From NCBI RefSeq assembly GCF_900156395.1, contig NZ_FTNL01000001.1, forward strand, positions 237,207 through 301,206: DNA of 64,000 nucleotides, given 5' to 3'. Each line of letters starts with the position of its first letter. Position 1 is the stretch's first letter. A model generated the notes under the pieces. It did no database searches, was not told the origin of the DNA, and saw only the letters and a list, made by a program, of their open reading frames with translations. Below, piece by piece: positions 10,233 to 20,745 of the stretch. Origin of the DNA: Fluoribacter gormanii (lineage in GTDB: Bacteria; Pseudomonadota; Gammaproteobacteria; Legionellales; Legionellaceae). The translations under genes were made by a program, and so were the position numbers.

Positions 10233-11417
10233 ATGGAACAGAATGACATAGTAATCGTTGCGGCAAAAAGAACACCTATGGGTGCCATGTTAGGCAATTT
10301 ATCAGCTCTTTCAGCTCCAGAGTTAGGAGCAATTGCTCATGTGGCGGCTCTGTCTCAAGCCGGAATTAGCCCAGCAGAAATCGATGAAGTAATCAGTGGT
10401 TGTGTTTTATCAGCTGGGATTGGTCAGGCTCCCGCACGACAAGCAGCAATTAAAGCTGGATTGCCTAATTCTTCAGGAGCAACCACAATCAACAAAATGT
10501 GCGGCTCAGGAATGAAAGCAGTAATGCTTGCTCATGACTTAATTCGGGCTGGTACTGCCAATATTGTCCTTGCAAGCGGTATGGAAAGCATGAGTAATGC
10601 ACCTTATCTCTTGAGTAAAGCACGTTCAGGATACCGGTTAGGACATGGCGAATTAAAAGATCACATGTTCCTCGACGGATTAGAAGATGCCTATGATAGA
10701 GGAAAGTTAATGGGTGTTTTTGCGGAAGCTACAGCCAGCCACTTTCATTTTAGCAGAGAACAACAAGATGAGTTTGCTACTCGCTCCATGAGTAGAGCAT
10801 TACAAGCAATAGAAAGTGGTGCCTTTAAGGATGAGATTGTTCCAGTAACTATTAATACACGAAAAGGTGACCTTACGGTAACTGTAGATGAAGGTCCTGA
10901 TGCGACAAAAATGTCCAAGATATCCCAATTAAAACCCGCTTTTAAAGCAGACGGAACCGTTACTGCAGCGAATTCAAGCTCCATTTCTGATGGGGCAGCA
11001 AGTCTGATTTTAATGAGTGCTGGACAAGCAGAAAAACGCGGCATCACCCCAATTGCTCGCATCGTTGCGCATGCCAGCCATTCGCAAGCACCCGAGTGGT
11101 TTACTACAGCCCCTGTAGATGCGATTCGTAAAGTGATGAATAAAGCATCATGGAAGCAAAATGATGTGGATCTTTATGAAATAAATGAAGCCTTTGCAGT
11201 GGTAACAATGGCCGCTATGACACAACTTGAGTTAAATCCGGAGCAAGTTAATATTCATGGCGGAGCTTGTGCCTTGGGCCATCCTATCGGTGCATCCGGT
11301 GCGCGTATTTTAGTAACGCTAATACACGCATTAAAACATCAGGGTAAAAAACGTGGAGTCGCTTCATTATGTATTGGTGGTGGTGAAGCAACCGCAATGG
11401 CAATTGAATTAATTTAA
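10233..11417 (+). CDS. Acetyl-CoA C-acetyltransferase (thiolase)
   Basis: 394 residues from the ATG at 10233, nine bases after AAGGA; the ATG at 10227 is only three bases from it. Thiolase signatures are complete: TINKMCGSGMKAVML with the nucleophilic Cys near residue 90, NEAFAVV, GGACALGHPIGASGARI with its His and the second Cys region in the C-terminal CIGGGEATAMAIE. The reaction is reversible cleavage of acetoacetyl-CoA to two acetyl-CoA. Placed between isovaleryl-CoA dehydrogenase and the methylcrotonyl-CoA carboxylase genes, it supplies the last step after HMG-CoA lyase and acetoacetyl-CoA synthetase. Confidence 0.94.
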   Translation: MEQNDIVIVAAKRTPMGAMLGNLSALSAPELGAIAHVAALSQAGISPAEIDEVISGCVLSAGIGQAPARQAAIKAGLPNSSGATTINKMCGSGMKAVMLAHDLIRAGTANIVLASGMESMSNAPYLLSKARSGYRLGHGELKDHMFLDGLEDAYDRGKLMGVFAEATASHFHFSREQQDEFATRSMSRALQAIESGAFKDEIVPVTINTRKGDLTVTVDEGPDATKMSKISQLKPAFKADGTVTAANSSSISDGAASLILMSAGQAEKRGITPIARIVAHASHSQAPEWFTTAPVDAIRKVMNKASWKQNDVDLYEINEAFAVVTMAAMTQLELNPEQVNIHGGACALGHPIGASGARILVTLIHALKHQGKKRGVASLCIGGGEATAMAIELI

Positions 11418-11425
11418 AACAGAAC

Positions 11426-11455
11426 ATCCCCTATCCTATCTATGGGAGAGGGGAT
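11426..11455 (+). terminator. Imperfect hairpin after the thiolase gene
   Basis: ATCCCCT (11426-11432) pairs with AGGGGAT (11449-11455), extended by partly matching CC/GG bases, with a short T run after it (CTTTA). It lies inside the operon and may lower, not end, transcription of the downstream genes. Confidence 0.4.
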
Positions 11456-11476
11456 CTTTAATAAAAAAGGATGTTC

Positions 11477-11791
11477 ATGCTACGACACAGTCTTATCTAC
11501 CTCTTAATGAGTATTTTAGTAGTTCTATTCGCGAAATATGCTCATCTCATTGTTGTCTATATTGATGTATTTTTTACCTATGTTAATTTGAAATTAACCC
11601 CTATATTCAGCCAAACAGGCTGGGGACTTGTTATCCGGAAAATTCTCGTTCTTGTCCTGTTGCCTCTCATAATTACCGCCATTCCTGCACTTGCTTATAG
11701 GCTTATAAAAGGTGGCGATATGCCTCACTTTATTGCCGTTACCTGGATTATTTGGACAATCATCGTTTTAAGCGATATTTTGGTGCGATGA
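11477..11791 (+). CDS. Small integral membrane protein inside the leucine operon
   Basis: 104 residues from the ATG at 11477 (AAGG six bases upstream; another ATG at 11471 abuts the AAGG). It has hydrophobic stretches at about 5-28 ([24 protein letters not shown]), 52-74 and 84-100, so three membrane helices. No family motif is recognised. Its stop at 11789-11791 lies only eight bases before the start of the carboxylase beta subunit, so it is almost certainly co-transcribed. Its position might suggest a role in substrate or product movement, but this is only inference. Confidence 0.75.
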   Translation: MLRHSLIYLLMSILVVLFAKYAHLIVVYIDVFFTYVNLKLTPIFSQTGWGLVIRKILVLVLLPLIITAIPALAYRLIKGGDMPHFIAVTWIIWTIIVLSDILVR

Positions 11792-11799
11792 GGATAGGC

Positions 11800-13407
11800 A
11801 TGGCAAAATTAATCAGTCAAATCAATACAAGCAGTCAAGAATTCAAAACAAACCAAGCGGCCATGCAAGGCTTGGTAGATGAGTTACAAAATCGAATTCA
11901 GCAAATTGCTTTAGGCGGCGACGAAAAAGCACGAGCTCGTCATTTGAAACATGGTAAATTATTACCAAGAGAACGATTACAACAACTACTCGACCCGGGG
12001 AGTCCTTTTCTTGAACTTTCCCAGCTTGCAGCGTATCAAGTTTATGATGATGTAGTTCCTGCTGCAGGGATTATCACAGGAATTGGCTGGGTTTCAGGTA
12101 TTGAATGTGTCATTGTAGTCAATGATGCCACTGTAAAAGGCGGCACTTATTATCCATTAACAGTAAAAAAACACTTAAGAGCCCAAGAAATCGCTCTAGC
12201 CAATCATTTGCCCTGCATTTATCTGGTCGATTCAGGAGGAGCTTATTTACCTCATCAGGATGAAGTATTCCCTGATCGCGATCATTTTGGACGGATATTT
12301 TTTAATCAGGCCCAAATGTCTGCACAAAATATTCCACAAATCGCAGTAGTTATGGGATCATGTACTGCTGGTGGTGCGTATGTACCAGCTATGGCTGATG
12401 AATCAATTATGGTGAAAAATCAGGCCACGATTTTTCTTGGCGGCCCACCTCTTGTCAAAGCAGCCACCGGTGAAATCATCAGTGCTGAAGAATTAGGCGG
12501 TGCAGAAGTCCATTGTCGGCATTCGGGCGTTGCAGATCACTATGCAGAAGATGACGGCCATGCGCTTCATCTGGCGCGAGTTGCTATTAGTCATTTGAAC
12601 CGCAAAAAACCCCATCAATTAAAGCGTATAGAAACGGTGGAACCACTTTATGACAGTAAGGATCTTAACGGCATAATACCAACTGACCCTAGAAAACCAT
12701 TTGATATTCGCGAAATTATTGCGCGTATTGTCGATGGTTCCGAGTTTGATGAATTTAAAGCGCTTTTTGGTACAACGCTCGTTTGTGGCTTCGCACATTT
12801 ATATGGTTATCCCATAGGGATTATTGCAAATAACGGCATTTTATTTAGTGAAAGTGCATTGAAAGGAACTCACTTCATAGAACTCTGTTGTCAACGTAAA
12901 ATCCCGTTACTTTTTCTGCAAAACATTACCGGCTTTATGGTTGGCTCTAAATATGAAGCCTCGGGCATTGCAAAACATGGCGCCAAAATGGTAACCGCTG
13001 TTGCGAATGCCAATGTTCCAAAATTTACTGTAATCGTTGGCGGTAGTTTTGGCGCGGGAAATTATGCCATGTGTGGACGCGCCTATAATCCTAATTTTCT
13101 TTGGTCTTGGCCTAACTCACGTATTTCAGTTATGGGTGGAGAACAAGCGGCTAATGTTTTAGCACAAGTGAATCGGGACAAATTGGCAAAACAAGGAAGT
13201 GAATGGCCCTTAGCTGAGGAGGAGCGTTTTAAAGAGCAATTACGTTCTCAATATGAGATGCAAGGAAATCCTTATTATGCCAGTGCCCGATTATGGGACG
13301 ACGGGGTCATTGCACCCCAGGATACACGCAAAGTATTAGGTCTAGGTTTATCTGCATCATTAAATATCCCTATTGAGCCAACCCGCTTTGGCGTATTTCG
13401 CATGTAA
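11800..13407 (+). CDS. liuB: Methylcrotonyl-CoA carboxylase, carboxyltransferase (beta) subunit
   Basis: 535 residues from the ATG at 11800, preceded by GAGGA with five bases of spacing; upstream in-frame TTG at 11752 and ATG at 11788 overlap the previous gene. The product transfers carboxyl from biotin to 3-methylcrotonyl-CoA to give 3-methylglutaconyl-CoA. Carboxyltransferase features: [112 protein letters not shown] and [21 protein letters not shown]. These long stretches are typical of the methylcrotonyl, not propionyl, branch. Partner: the biotin subunit at 14350. Confidence 0.95.
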   Translation: MAKLISQINTSSQEFKTNQAAMQGLVDELQNRIQQIALGGDEKARARHLKHGKLLPRERLQQLLDPGSPFLELSQLAAYQVYDDVVPAAGIITGIGWVSGIECVIVVNDATVKGGTYYPLTVKKHLRAQEIALANHLPCIYLVDSGGAYLPHQDEVFPDRDHFGRIFFNQAQMSAQNIPQIAVVMGSCTAGGAYVPAMADESIMVKNQATIFLGGPPLVKAATGEIISAEELGGAEVHCRHSGVADHYAEDDGHALHLARVAISHLNRKKPHQLKRIETVEPLYDSKDLNGIIPTDPRKPFDIREIIARIVDGSEFDEFKALFGTTLVCGFAHLYGYPIGIIANNGILFSESALKGTHFIELCCQRKIPLLFLQNITGFMVGSKYEASGIAKHGAKMVTAVANANVPKFTVIVGGSFGAGNYAMCGRAYNPNFLWSWPNSRISVMGGEQAANVLAQVNRDKLAKQGSEWPLAEEERFKEQLRSQYEMQGNPYYASARLWDDGVIAPQDTRKVLGLGLSASLNIPIEPTRFGVFRM

Positions 13408-13418
13408 GGAGCATGTAC

Positions 13419-14195
13419 GTGAGCGACTTGTTATATGAAATTCATGAACACTTATGTTTACTCACTTTAAATCGTGTAAGCAAACATAATGCTTTTGATA
13501 ATCGGCTTTTAGGCGAAATGCAACATCAACTTGATGCGGCCATTGCCAATTCTAATGTCCGGGTCATTGTCCTTAAAGCCAATGGAAAACATTTTTCTGC
13601 GGGAGCAGATTTAAGCTGGATGCAAAACATGGCGCGATATACTGAAGAAGAAAATCTGAAAGATGCCATGGTGCTTGGAAATTTAATGTACACATTAAAT
13701 AAAAGCCCCAAACCCACGTTAGCCATGGTCCATGGATCTGCTTTTGGTGGTGGTGCAGGACTTGCTGCAGCATGTGACATTACTATCGCATCTCAATCAG
13801 CGCGTTTTTGTTTTTCAGAAGTTAAATTGGGTCTGATACCCGCAGTAATTAGTCCCTATGTCGTTCAAGCCATCGGTGAGCGTAGCGCTAAAGCCTTGTT
13901 CATGAGCGCTGAGATTTTTGATGCAGCTAAAGCCTTGTCGTTACATTTGATACAACATTGTGTTGCTGAGGATCAGTTGTTGGAATTCACGCTCAATTAT
14001 GCAAAACAAATCAGCAACAATGCACCCGAAGCTGTCAAAGCATCAAAACAGCTGGCAGGCTATGTAGCAAATAAAAAAATAAATGAAGAACTCGTCAATT
14101 ATACTGCTTCTTTAATTGCTCAAAAAAGAGTATCTACTGAAGGACAACAAGGACTTAATGCATTTTTAAAGAAAGAAACACCCAATTGGAGCTAG
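13419..14195 (+). CDS. liuC: 3-Methylglutaconyl-CoA hydratase (enoyl-CoA hydratase family)
   Basis: 258 residues from a GTG at 13419, seven bases after AGGAG (13407-13411); the ATG at 13413 would leave only one base of spacing. The crotonase fold shows NRVSKHNAFD, LKANGKHFSAGADLSWM with the oxyanion-hole segment, and VHGSAFGGGAGLAAACDITIAS with the GGG oxyanion loop, then FSEVKLGLIPAVISPYV. It hydrates 3-methylglutaconyl-CoA to HMG-CoA. The assignment to this substrate rests on the operon position between the two carboxylase genes, as in liu clusters. Confidence 0.88.
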   Translation: MSDLLYEIHEHLCLLTLNRVSKHNAFDNRLLGEMQHQLDAAIANSNVRVIVLKANGKHFSAGADLSWMQNMARYTEEENLKDAMVLGNLMYTLNKSPKPTLAMVHGSAFGGGAGLAAACDITIASQSARFCFSEVKLGLIPAVISPYVVQAIGERSAKALFMSAEIFDAAKALSLHLIQHCVAEDQLLEFTLNYAKQISNNAPEAVKASKQLAGYVANKKINEELVNYTASLIAQKRVSTEGQQGLNAFLKKETPNWS

Positions 14196-14213
14196 ATATC
14201 TTGGCTCTCTGGC

Positions 14214-14279
14214 AGTTTAGTGGTGTAAACTGGATGCAGCGCAGTGCAAGATATTTCTCGGGTTGCTGCGCTACACCCA
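14214..14279. repeat. Degenerate REP-like palindrome
   Basis: Between liuC and liuD: GTGTAAACTGGATGCAGCGCAG on one side and CTGCGCTACACCCAG on the other form an imperfect inverted repeat ending in the ACCCAG common to the other palindromes in the window. Confidence 0.5.
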
Positions 14280-14349
14280 GACTAAAAAGAATTCAGACTA
14301 CGTTAGATAATGAACGAGAGCTTATAAAAGTTAAATTAATGAGGCACTA

Positions 14350-16314
14350 ATGTTTAATAAAATTCTTATTGCCAACCGTGGTGAAATTGCATGCAGAATT
14401 ATCAAAACTGCTCGCTCTATGGGTATACACACAGTGGCTATTTACTCCTCGGTTGATAAAGACAGTCTGCATGTACGCAGTGCTGACAGTGCATATTTTG
14501 TGGGTGAAGCACCTGCTAAAGACAGCTACCTGAATATCGCTAACATTATCCATGTCGCCAAGGAATGTGGGGCACAAGCCATTCATCCTGGTTATGGATT
14601 TTTATCTGAAAACCCTGAGTTTGCTAAAGCATGTAACGAAGCAGGTATTATTTTCATAGGCCCTTCTGTAGAAGCAATGGAGGCAATGGCATCAAAGCAA
14701 TTAGCCAAACAATTACTGGAACGAACTAAAGTCCCTTTAACCCCGGGTTATCATGGCAGTGAACAGGCGGAAGACAAATTACTGGCTGAAGCCAAAATAA
14801 TAGGGTTCCCTGTCTTAATTAAAGCAGCTAATGGTGGTGGCGGTAAAGGTATGCGAGCTGTCTACCATGAATCAGAATTTAGTGCCGCCTTGGCTGGAGC
14901 AAAACGTGAATCCATGGCAAGTTTTGCCGATGACACCATGATATTAGAAAAATTGGTACTTCATCCTAGGCATGTTGAATTACAAATCATGGCTGACAAT
15001 CATGGCAATGTAGTTCATTTATTTGAGCGTGATTGCTCCATTCAACGTCGGCACCAAAAAATTATTGAAGAAGCCCCTGCACCTAATTTATCGGCTTCAT
15101 TAAGACAAAAACTTGCCGAAGCGGCTTGCGAAGTAGCGCGATCGATCAAATATATTGGCGCAGGCACTGTAGAATTTTTAGTAGATGGTTCAGAACAATT
15201 CTATTTTATGGAAATGAATACTCGATTACAGGTAGAACATCCAGTAACTGAAATGATTACCGGACTTGATTTAGTCGCCTGGCAATTGAAAATTGCTGCT
15301 AATGAACCGTTACCTTTACCACAAGATAAAATTCAAGCGCAGGGTCATGCAATAGAATGCCGCATCTATGCCGAAGATCCTCATCACAACTTTATTCCAT
15401 CAATAGGACAAATCAGCTTTCTGCAAGAATCTTCAGGAGATGGCATTCGCATTGATACAGGGGTAGAACGTTCATCTCAAATTACCATGTATTATGATCC
15501 AATGATTTCCAAGCTTATTGTGTGGGGAACTGATCGTGATGAAGCATTATCCAGATTGGAACATGCGTTATCCCAGTATTTTATCGGTGGAGTAAAAACG
15601 AATATTTCGTTTTTACAAGCTATCTGCCAACACCCCAAATTTAGACAAGCCGAACTCAGTACTGATTTTTTAAGCAAAGAAGAAATTAAACTCCCAACTC
15701 CAGACAAAGAAATCGCCCTACTCATGGCTGTAAGCTTTGATTATTTGCACAATGTGAGTTCATTTAAAGATCCATTATTGCAAGAAACTTTTTCCTGGCA
15801 ATCTCAAATATCAAGTCATTGGATATGGCGCTATAAAGATAAGGATGAACTGATTGAAGCATTTATCACTCCAATCAATAAGAGTCACGTTAAGGTGCAA
15901 TTCAAAACGCAAGAACATTTGATCCATGCGCATTTGGTCGACAATAAACTTCGCATTGAAACCAAGAGACAAAATTATCACGCTACTGTTGAAAATAAAA
16001 AACAATCTCTAACCTTATATACGAGCCAAGGGCAAATTACTATTGAACGGTTTAATTGGGAAACACTAGACACGCAAACCACTGCTCATAAAGGGCAACT
16101 TACGGCACCAATGCCAGCTACTGTGGTCGCAATTTTAAAAAATATTGGTGAAAAAGTGAAGGCTGGTGAACGTTTGATCGTATTGGAAGCAATGAAAATG
16201 GAGCATACCATTCATGCCCCCACTGATGGTATTTTATTGGATATCTTCTATGCTGTAGGTGCTCAGGTAAACGAAGGAGAGGAATTACTGTCATTAAGTG
16301 AAGCAGATTCTTAA
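14350..16314 (+). CDS. liuD: Methylcrotonyl-CoA carboxylase, biotin carboxylase/biotin carrier (alpha) subunit
   Basis: 654 residues with GAGG six bases before the ATG. Order: biotin carboxylase domain (1-445) with [20 protein letters not shown], the ATP-grasp glycine loop [50 protein letters not shown], and [14 protein letters not shown]; a linker/BT-type domain; and a C-terminal biotinyl domain with the biotinylated lysine in EAMKMEH near residue 615. It uses ATP and bicarbonate to carboxylate biotin for the beta subunit at 11800. The alpha gene is separated from liuC by a 150-base spacer holding a palindrome. Confidence 0.95.
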   Translation: MFNKILIANRGEIACRIIKTARSMGIHTVAIYSSVDKDSLHVRSADSAYFVGEAPAKDSYLNIANIIHVAKECGAQAIHPGYGFLSENPEFAKACNEAGIIFIGPSVEAMEAMASKQLAKQLLERTKVPLTPGYHGSEQAEDKLLAEAKIIGFPVLIKAANGGGGKGMRAVYHESEFSAALAGAKRESMASFADDTMILEKLVLHPRHVELQIMADNHGNVVHLFERDCSIQRRHQKIIEEAPAPNLSASLRQKLAEAACEVARSIKYIGAGTVEFLVDGSEQFYFMEMNTRLQVEHPVTEMITGLDLVAWQLKIAANEPLPLPQDKIQAQGHAIECRIYAEDPHHNFIPSIGQISFLQESSGDGIRIDTGVERSSQITMYYDPMISKLIVWGTDRDEALSRLEHALSQYFIGGVKTNISFLQAICQHPKFRQAELSTDFLSKEEIKLPTPDKEIALLMAVSFDYLHNVSSFKDPLLQETFSWQSQISSHWIWRYKDKDELIEAFITPINKSHVKVQFKTQEHLIHAHLVDNKLRIETKRQNYHATVENKKQSLTLYTSQGQITIERFNWETLDTQTTAHKGQLTAPMPATVVAILKNIGEKVKAGERLIVLEAMKMEHTIHAPTDGILLDIFYAVGAQVNEGEELLSLSEADS

Positions 16315-16433
16315 CTTAGGTTTGGTCATTAGTATCAAACTGGCTGAAGCCAAAATAAACAGGTTTCGCATGTAATCAACGTTCTCCGCCAGCACGTACG
16401 ACCGCCGCCTCGGGAATATTTAAAGAGATAATT

Positions 16434-17342
16434 ATGGACTATCCACAAAATGTAACCATTATAGAAGTAGGCCCTCGTGATGGCTTGCAAAATGAGTCTT
16501 CTTTTGTATCGAGCAAACACAAAATTGATTTAATCAATTTGTTAAGTGAATCTGGCCTGCAATATATCGAAGTAACCAGTTTTGTATCTGCAAAAGCAAT
16601 TCCACAATTGGCAGACCATAATGAAGTATTTCGTGCTATAGACAAAGCACCATCCATTCACTATTCTGCGCTGGTTCCCAATGAACAGGGTATGGTCAAA
16701 GCATTAGAAGCCGGTGTTAAAGAAATTGCTGTATTTACCGCGGCAAGCGAACAATTTAACCAGCGCAACATTAATTGTTCAATTGATGAAAGTATTTCTC
16801 GTTTTAAACCTGTCCTCGCTTTAGCCAAAGAAAGCCATATCAAAGTACGCGGCTATATTTCATGTGTCCTCGGTTGTCCTTATGAAGGGAGTGTGGCTCC
16901 CAAAAAAGTAGTTGAGGTAACACAAAGGTTATTAGACTTAGGTGTGAATGAAATCTCACTGGGAGATACGATCGGCGTTGGAACACCTCATCAAACCCAT
17001 CTCTTGCTCGAACACGTGCTTAAACTGTTGCCACTGCACCAATTAGCGATGCATTTTCATGACACTTATGGCCAGGCTATAGCAAATATTTATACTTCCT
17101 TACAACATGGGGTCCACCGCTTTGATAGTTCAGTTGCAGGACTTGGTGGTTGTCCTTATGCGCGTGGAGCAAGCGGAAATGTTGCCACCGAGGACGTTCT
17201 ATACCTAATGCATGGTTTAGGGATAAATACTGGGGTGGATATATTTAAAATTGTGGCGGCTGGCGACATGATCTGCAAGATTTTAGGACGCAAAAATCAA
17301 TCAAAAGTCGCAAATGCAATGCTGGCAAATCCCTGTACTTAG
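16434..17342 (+). CDS. mvaB: Hydroxymethylglutaryl-CoA lyase
   Basis: 302 residues. It cleaves HMG-CoA into acetoacetate and acetyl-CoA. The metal and substrate-binding start EVGPRDGLQNES is intact, as are YIEVTSFVSAKAIPQLAD, SLGDTIGVGTP, MHFHDTYGQAIANIY (two His metal ligands) and the catalytic-cysteine loop GLGGCPYARGASGNVATEDVLY. These together are diagnostic of the lyase and exclude other HMGL-like aldolases. It follows the carboxylase alpha gene after about 120 bases and completes the leucine route to acetoacetate. Confidence 0.95.
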   Translation: MDYPQNVTIIEVGPRDGLQNESSFVSSKHKIDLINLLSESGLQYIEVTSFVSAKAIPQLADHNEVFRAIDKAPSIHYSALVPNEQGMVKALEAGVKEIAVFTAASEQFNQRNINCSIDESISRFKPVLALAKESHIKVRGYISCVLGCPYEGSVAPKKVVEVTQRLLDLGVNEISLGDTIGVGTPHQTHLLLEHVLKLLPLHQLAMHFHDTYGQAIANIYTSLQHGVHRFDSSVAGLGGCPYARGASGNVATEDVLYLMHGLGINTGVDIFKIVAAGDMICKILGRKNQSKVANAMLANPCT

Positions 17343-17458
17343 GACATTATCCAAATTACAACTACTTCTCCTAAACTATCTGAATTACATAGATCATAGC
17401 TGATATGAAGTGTGAGAATTAACGAACAATCGTTTCAATAAATAAGAGAGAATGAAAC

Positions 17459-19405
17459 ATGAATGAAATCGTATGGAAGCCCAAACACCCTAAAGACAGT
17501 AGGATGTGGCAATTTATGGAATTCGCTGCGAAAAAAAACTCCCAGATTTTTGAAAATTATCAAGATATGCATACCTGGTCGACCAAACATCCAGATTCCT
17601 TTTGGCCAACACTTTGTGATTTTTTTCATCTACAGTTTGATACAGAACCTTACCAAATCTTGAATCATAGTAAGAATGATCAAATGATAAATTCGCATTG
17701 GTTCGCCGGAGCTCAATTTAATTTTGCTGAACAACTGTTATCACGCCAAGACAATCATCCAGCTTTAATTAGTATTAATGAAGATAACGACAAACAAGTG
17801 ATTAGCTATGAGCAATTATATGCACTGGTTGCACAATGCGCAGCCGGTTTGAAAGAAGCTGGTGTTACCGCAGGTGATAGGATAGCAGCTTTAATGCCAA
17901 ATACATCGCAAACCATTATTGCCATGCTCGCTGCTACCTCATTAGGAGCAATCTGGTCTTCTTGTTCACCTGATTTTGGCGCGCAAGCTGCAATTGATCG
18001 ACTCGGCCAAATTGATCCCAAAATATTGTTTATCTGTGATGGACATCAATATCAAGGCAAGAGACACAGTGGAATGGAAAAAATTAAACAACTAAACGAT
18101 GCCATTCCTTCGCTCAAGCAAATCGTCATTTGCCCCAATATAAATGAACCCATTGATTGTTCTACCTTCCCCAAGGCACAATATTGGAATGACTTTCTTC
18201 GGCCCGCCAATCATTGTGAATTTGTTTCTTTACCATTTGAACATCCTGTCTACATTATGTTCTCATCAGGGACTACAGGTAAACCTAAATGCATTATCCA
18301 TGGAGCAGGCGGAACTTTATTGCAGCATATAAAAGAATTAGGATTGCATACTGATTTGCGCCCTACTGACAACTTATGCTTTTATACTACGTGCGGATGG
18401 ATGATGTGGAACTGGACCGTTTCTGCACTGGCATTAGGTACAACGCTCACCTTATATGAAGGCTCGCCTACCTACCCCGAGAGTAATCGTCTATTCAAAC
18501 TCATTGATGAAGAGCGAGTTACTGTTTTTGGTACCAGTGCCAAATTCATCTCTTCAGTAGAAAAAGCAGGAGTTCAACCTAAAGATGAATTTGATTTAAG
18601 TCATTTACGTTGTATTCTCTCAACAGGCTCACCACTTCTACCCAAAAACTATGATTACGTTTATGAGCAAATTAAAAATGATATCCAACTTTGTTCTATT
18701 TCAGGTGGCACCGATATCATTTCCTGCTTTGCCTTAGGTAATCCAATCCTTCCAATCTATAGAGGTGAATTGCAATGTTTTGGTCTAGGTATGGCCGTTG
18801 AAGTGTTTAATGAACAAGGTCATTCGGTTCGTGAAGAACGAGGGGAGTTAGTCTGTACAGCCCCCTTTCCATCCATGCCCGTAGGTTTTTGGAATGATCC
18901 TGACAGAACAGCTTATCAACGTGCTTACTTTGAGCGTTTTCCTGGAGTTTGGGCCCATGGTGATTTTGCAGAAATTACTGCCCATAATGGATTGATTATT
19001 TATGGACGATCCGATGCTGTTTTAAATCCTGGAGGAGTACGTATTGGTACTGCTGAAATTTACCGCCAAGTAGAAAAAATAGAGGAAGTGGTTGATAGCA
19101 TTGTGATTGGCCAAGATTGGCAAGATGATGTGCGTGTTGTTCTATTTGTTAAATTACACGACAACATGGAACTTACAGAAGAATTAATTAATAAAATACG
19201 TTTAACGATTCGTCAGCATGCCTCACCAAGGCACGTGCCAGCAAAAATATTGCAAGTAGCAGATATCCCCCGCACAATCAGTGGCAAGATAGTTGAACTA
19301 GCTGTACGGCAAGTTGTTCATGGATTACCGGTGAATAATTTACAATCTCTGGCAAATCCCCAAGCGTTAGATTATTTTAAAAATCGTGAAGAGCTACAAA
19401 AATAA
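17459..19405 (+). CDS. Acetoacetyl-CoA synthetase (acetoacetate-CoA ligase)
   Basis: 648 residues, the normal length. An ANL-superfamily adenylating enzyme: P-loop YIMFSSGTTGKPKCIIHG, the CGWMMWNWTVSALALGTTLTLYEGSP block characteristic of acetoacetyl-CoA synthetases, SISGGTDIISCF, YGRSDAVLNPGGVRIGTAEIY, and the acetylatable lysine region IPRTISGKIVELAVRQ. The N-terminal WKPKHPKDSRMWQFMEFA extension also fits. It activates acetoacetate from the HMG-CoA lyase upstream so that the thiolase at 10233 can release acetyl-CoA. ATG at 17459 with GAGAGAA upstream. Confidence 0.95.
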   Translation: MNEIVWKPKHPKDSRMWQFMEFAAKKNSQIFENYQDMHTWSTKHPDSFWPTLCDFFHLQFDTEPYQILNHSKNDQMINSHWFAGAQFNFAEQLLSRQDNHPALISINEDNDKQVISYEQLYALVAQCAAGLKEAGVTAGDRIAALMPNTSQTIIAMLAATSLGAIWSSCSPDFGAQAAIDRLGQIDPKILFICDGHQYQGKRHSGMEKIKQLNDAIPSLKQIVICPNINEPIDCSTFPKAQYWNDFLRPANHCEFVSLPFEHPVYIMFSSGTTGKPKCIIHGAGGTLLQHIKELGLHTDLRPTDNLCFYTTCGWMMWNWTVSALALGTTLTLYEGSPTYPESNRLFKLIDEERVTVFGTSAKFISSVEKAGVQPKDEFDLSHLRCILSTGSPLLPKNYDYVYEQIKNDIQLCSISGGTDIISCFALGNPILPIYRGELQCFGLGMAVEVFNEQGHSVREERGELVCTAPFPSMPVGFWNDPDRTAYQRAYFERFPGVWAHGDFAEITAHNGLIIYGRSDAVLNPGGVRIGTAEIYRQVEKIEEVVDSIVIGQDWQDDVRVVLFVKLHDNMELTEELINKIRLTIRQHASPRHVPAKILQVADIPRTISGKIVELAVRQVVHGLPVNNLQSLANPQALDYFKNREELQK

Positions 19406-19558
19406 AGGATAGAATAGATGCTTTGTAGATACTGTCTTTAAAAGCAAGCAACTTTTAATGAAAACTTAGCCTGCTTTTAAATACAGTAACTACTTTAATC
19501 ACCAAGTAAACATTTATCCAATTTATATAATGGCACCATTAAAATCAGTAGCTCTACG

Positions 19559-19586
19559 TTGTTTATGCTCACAATTTGTGTATAAT
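19559..19586 (+). promoter_or_regulatory. Predicted metNIQ promoter
   Basis: TTGTTT (19559-19564) and a consensus TATAAT (19581-19586), spaced by 16 bases, lie about 135 bases before metN in a 314-base gene-free stretch. The resulting leader contains the 22-bp palindrome at 19626. Confidence 0.6.
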
Positions 19587-19625
19587 ATTGTAATGGCGTC
19601 GATTTGAAATTCAGCTTGCGGACGC

Positions 19626-19647
19626 TCAAAAAAGAATTCTTTTTTGA
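19626..19647. promoter_or_regulatory. Perfect 22-bp palindrome in the metN leader
   Basis: The sequence is TCAAAAAAGAA followed by its exact reverse complement (TTCTTTTTTGA). It lies 40 bases after the predicted -10 and about 70 bases before metN. It may be a repressor site or a hairpin. It is not a MetJ box (AGACGTCT) and I could not fold a SAM riboswitch around it. Confidence 0.55.
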
Positions 19648-19719
19648 AAATACGGCTAAAGCGGATATGTTTGTATTCCTCTAAGTCTCCCGCCCGCAGC
19701 ATAATCTCAGGTTATAATA

Positions 19720-20745
19720 ATGATTGAATTAAGTGGATTATCCAAATCCTTTTCGGGTAAACTTGTCCTGCGTGACATTAATCTATTTATCCAAGAAGGT
19801 GAAATTTTCGGAATCATTGGTAAAAGTGGTGCTGGAAAATCAACCCTATTAAGATGTATTAATCTTCTGGAGCGACCCGATGAAGGCCATGTCATCCTTG
19901 ATGGCCAAGATTTGACAAGTCTTTCAAGAAAGAGTTTAGCTCTAGCTCGCCACAAAATGGCAATGATTTTTCAACAGTTCAATTTACTCAACTCAAAAAA
20001 TGTGTATGACAATATTGCGCTTCCTATGCGCATTCAAGGTATAGATGAAGAGTCCATTCGTAATAAAATTGAAGACTTGCTCCCCATTGTTGAGCTAACC
20101 GATAAAAAACTGGCCTATCCAGCCCAGCTAAGTGGTGGTCAAAAGCAAAGAGTTGCTATTGCCCGTGCCTTAAGTTGCTCACCTAAAATTCTACTTTGCG
20201 ATGAAGCAACCTCAGCATTGGATCCAGAAACAACAGACTCAATTTTAGCGTTACTTAAAAAAATTAATGCACTTTATGGCATCACTATAGTGCTCATTAC
20301 CCATGAAATGGATGTAGTGAAACGTATTTGCAACCGATTAGCAGTCATGGTCGATGGCGAGCTGGCTGAAACTACTGCTCTGGCGAATGTGTTTAATAAA
20401 AAAGACAGCCTGGCTCGAAGCATGCTCTATGCTCAGCTAAGCCCACAATTGCCTGAGTGCCTAACCAAAAGACTTGCTGACTATGTGACCGAGAAACCAT
20501 TGTTACGGCTGTTTTTCCAGGGCGAAGAAGCAACAGTACCATTTATTAGTCGAACAAGTCGTGAGTTAAATCTTGATATTAACATCTTACTCGCCAATAT
20601 AGACCGTTACGATACAGTAACCTGTGGCGTTTTAGTTGTTGAATTAACTGCACATCAATTTTTACTGGAAGCATTCATTGAACGCTGTGAACAAGCCAAA
20701 TTAACTGTGGAGGTTTTAGGTTATGTCCTTCCCAATGGCATATGA
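19720..20745 (+). CDS. metN: Methionine ABC transporter ATP-binding protein MetN
   Basis: 341 residues. ABC ATPase domain at 1-240: Walker [10 protein letters not shown] (34-42), signature [15 protein letters not shown], Walker [17 protein letters not shown], and switch His in [21 protein letters not shown]-terminal NIL domain (about 265-340) is the methionine-sensing regulatory domain of MetN. It powers uptake of methionine with MetI and MetQ, which follow directly. Its stop overlaps the start of metI by 23 bases. Confidence 0.95.
   Translation: MIELSGLSKSFSGKLVLRDINLFIQEGEIFGIIGKSGAGKSTLLRCINLLERPDEGHVILDGQDLTSLSRKSLALARHKMAMIFQQFNLLNSKNVYDNIALPMRIQGIDEESIRNKIEDLLPIVELTDKKLAYPAQLSGGQKQRVAIARALSCSPKILLCDEATSALDPETTDSILALLKKINALYGITIVLITHEMDVVKRICNRLAVMVDGELAETTALANVFNKKDSLARSMLYAQLSPQLPECLTKRLADYVTEKPLLRLFFQGEEATVPFISRTSRELNLDINILLANIDRYDTVTCGVLVVELTAHQFLLEAFIERCEQAKLTVEVLGYVLPNGI

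Noticed and set aside
19405..19719. SAM riboswitch or MetJ operator before metN
   Set aside because: No AGACGTCT repeats and no recognisable SAM-riboswitch core; only a simple palindrome is present.
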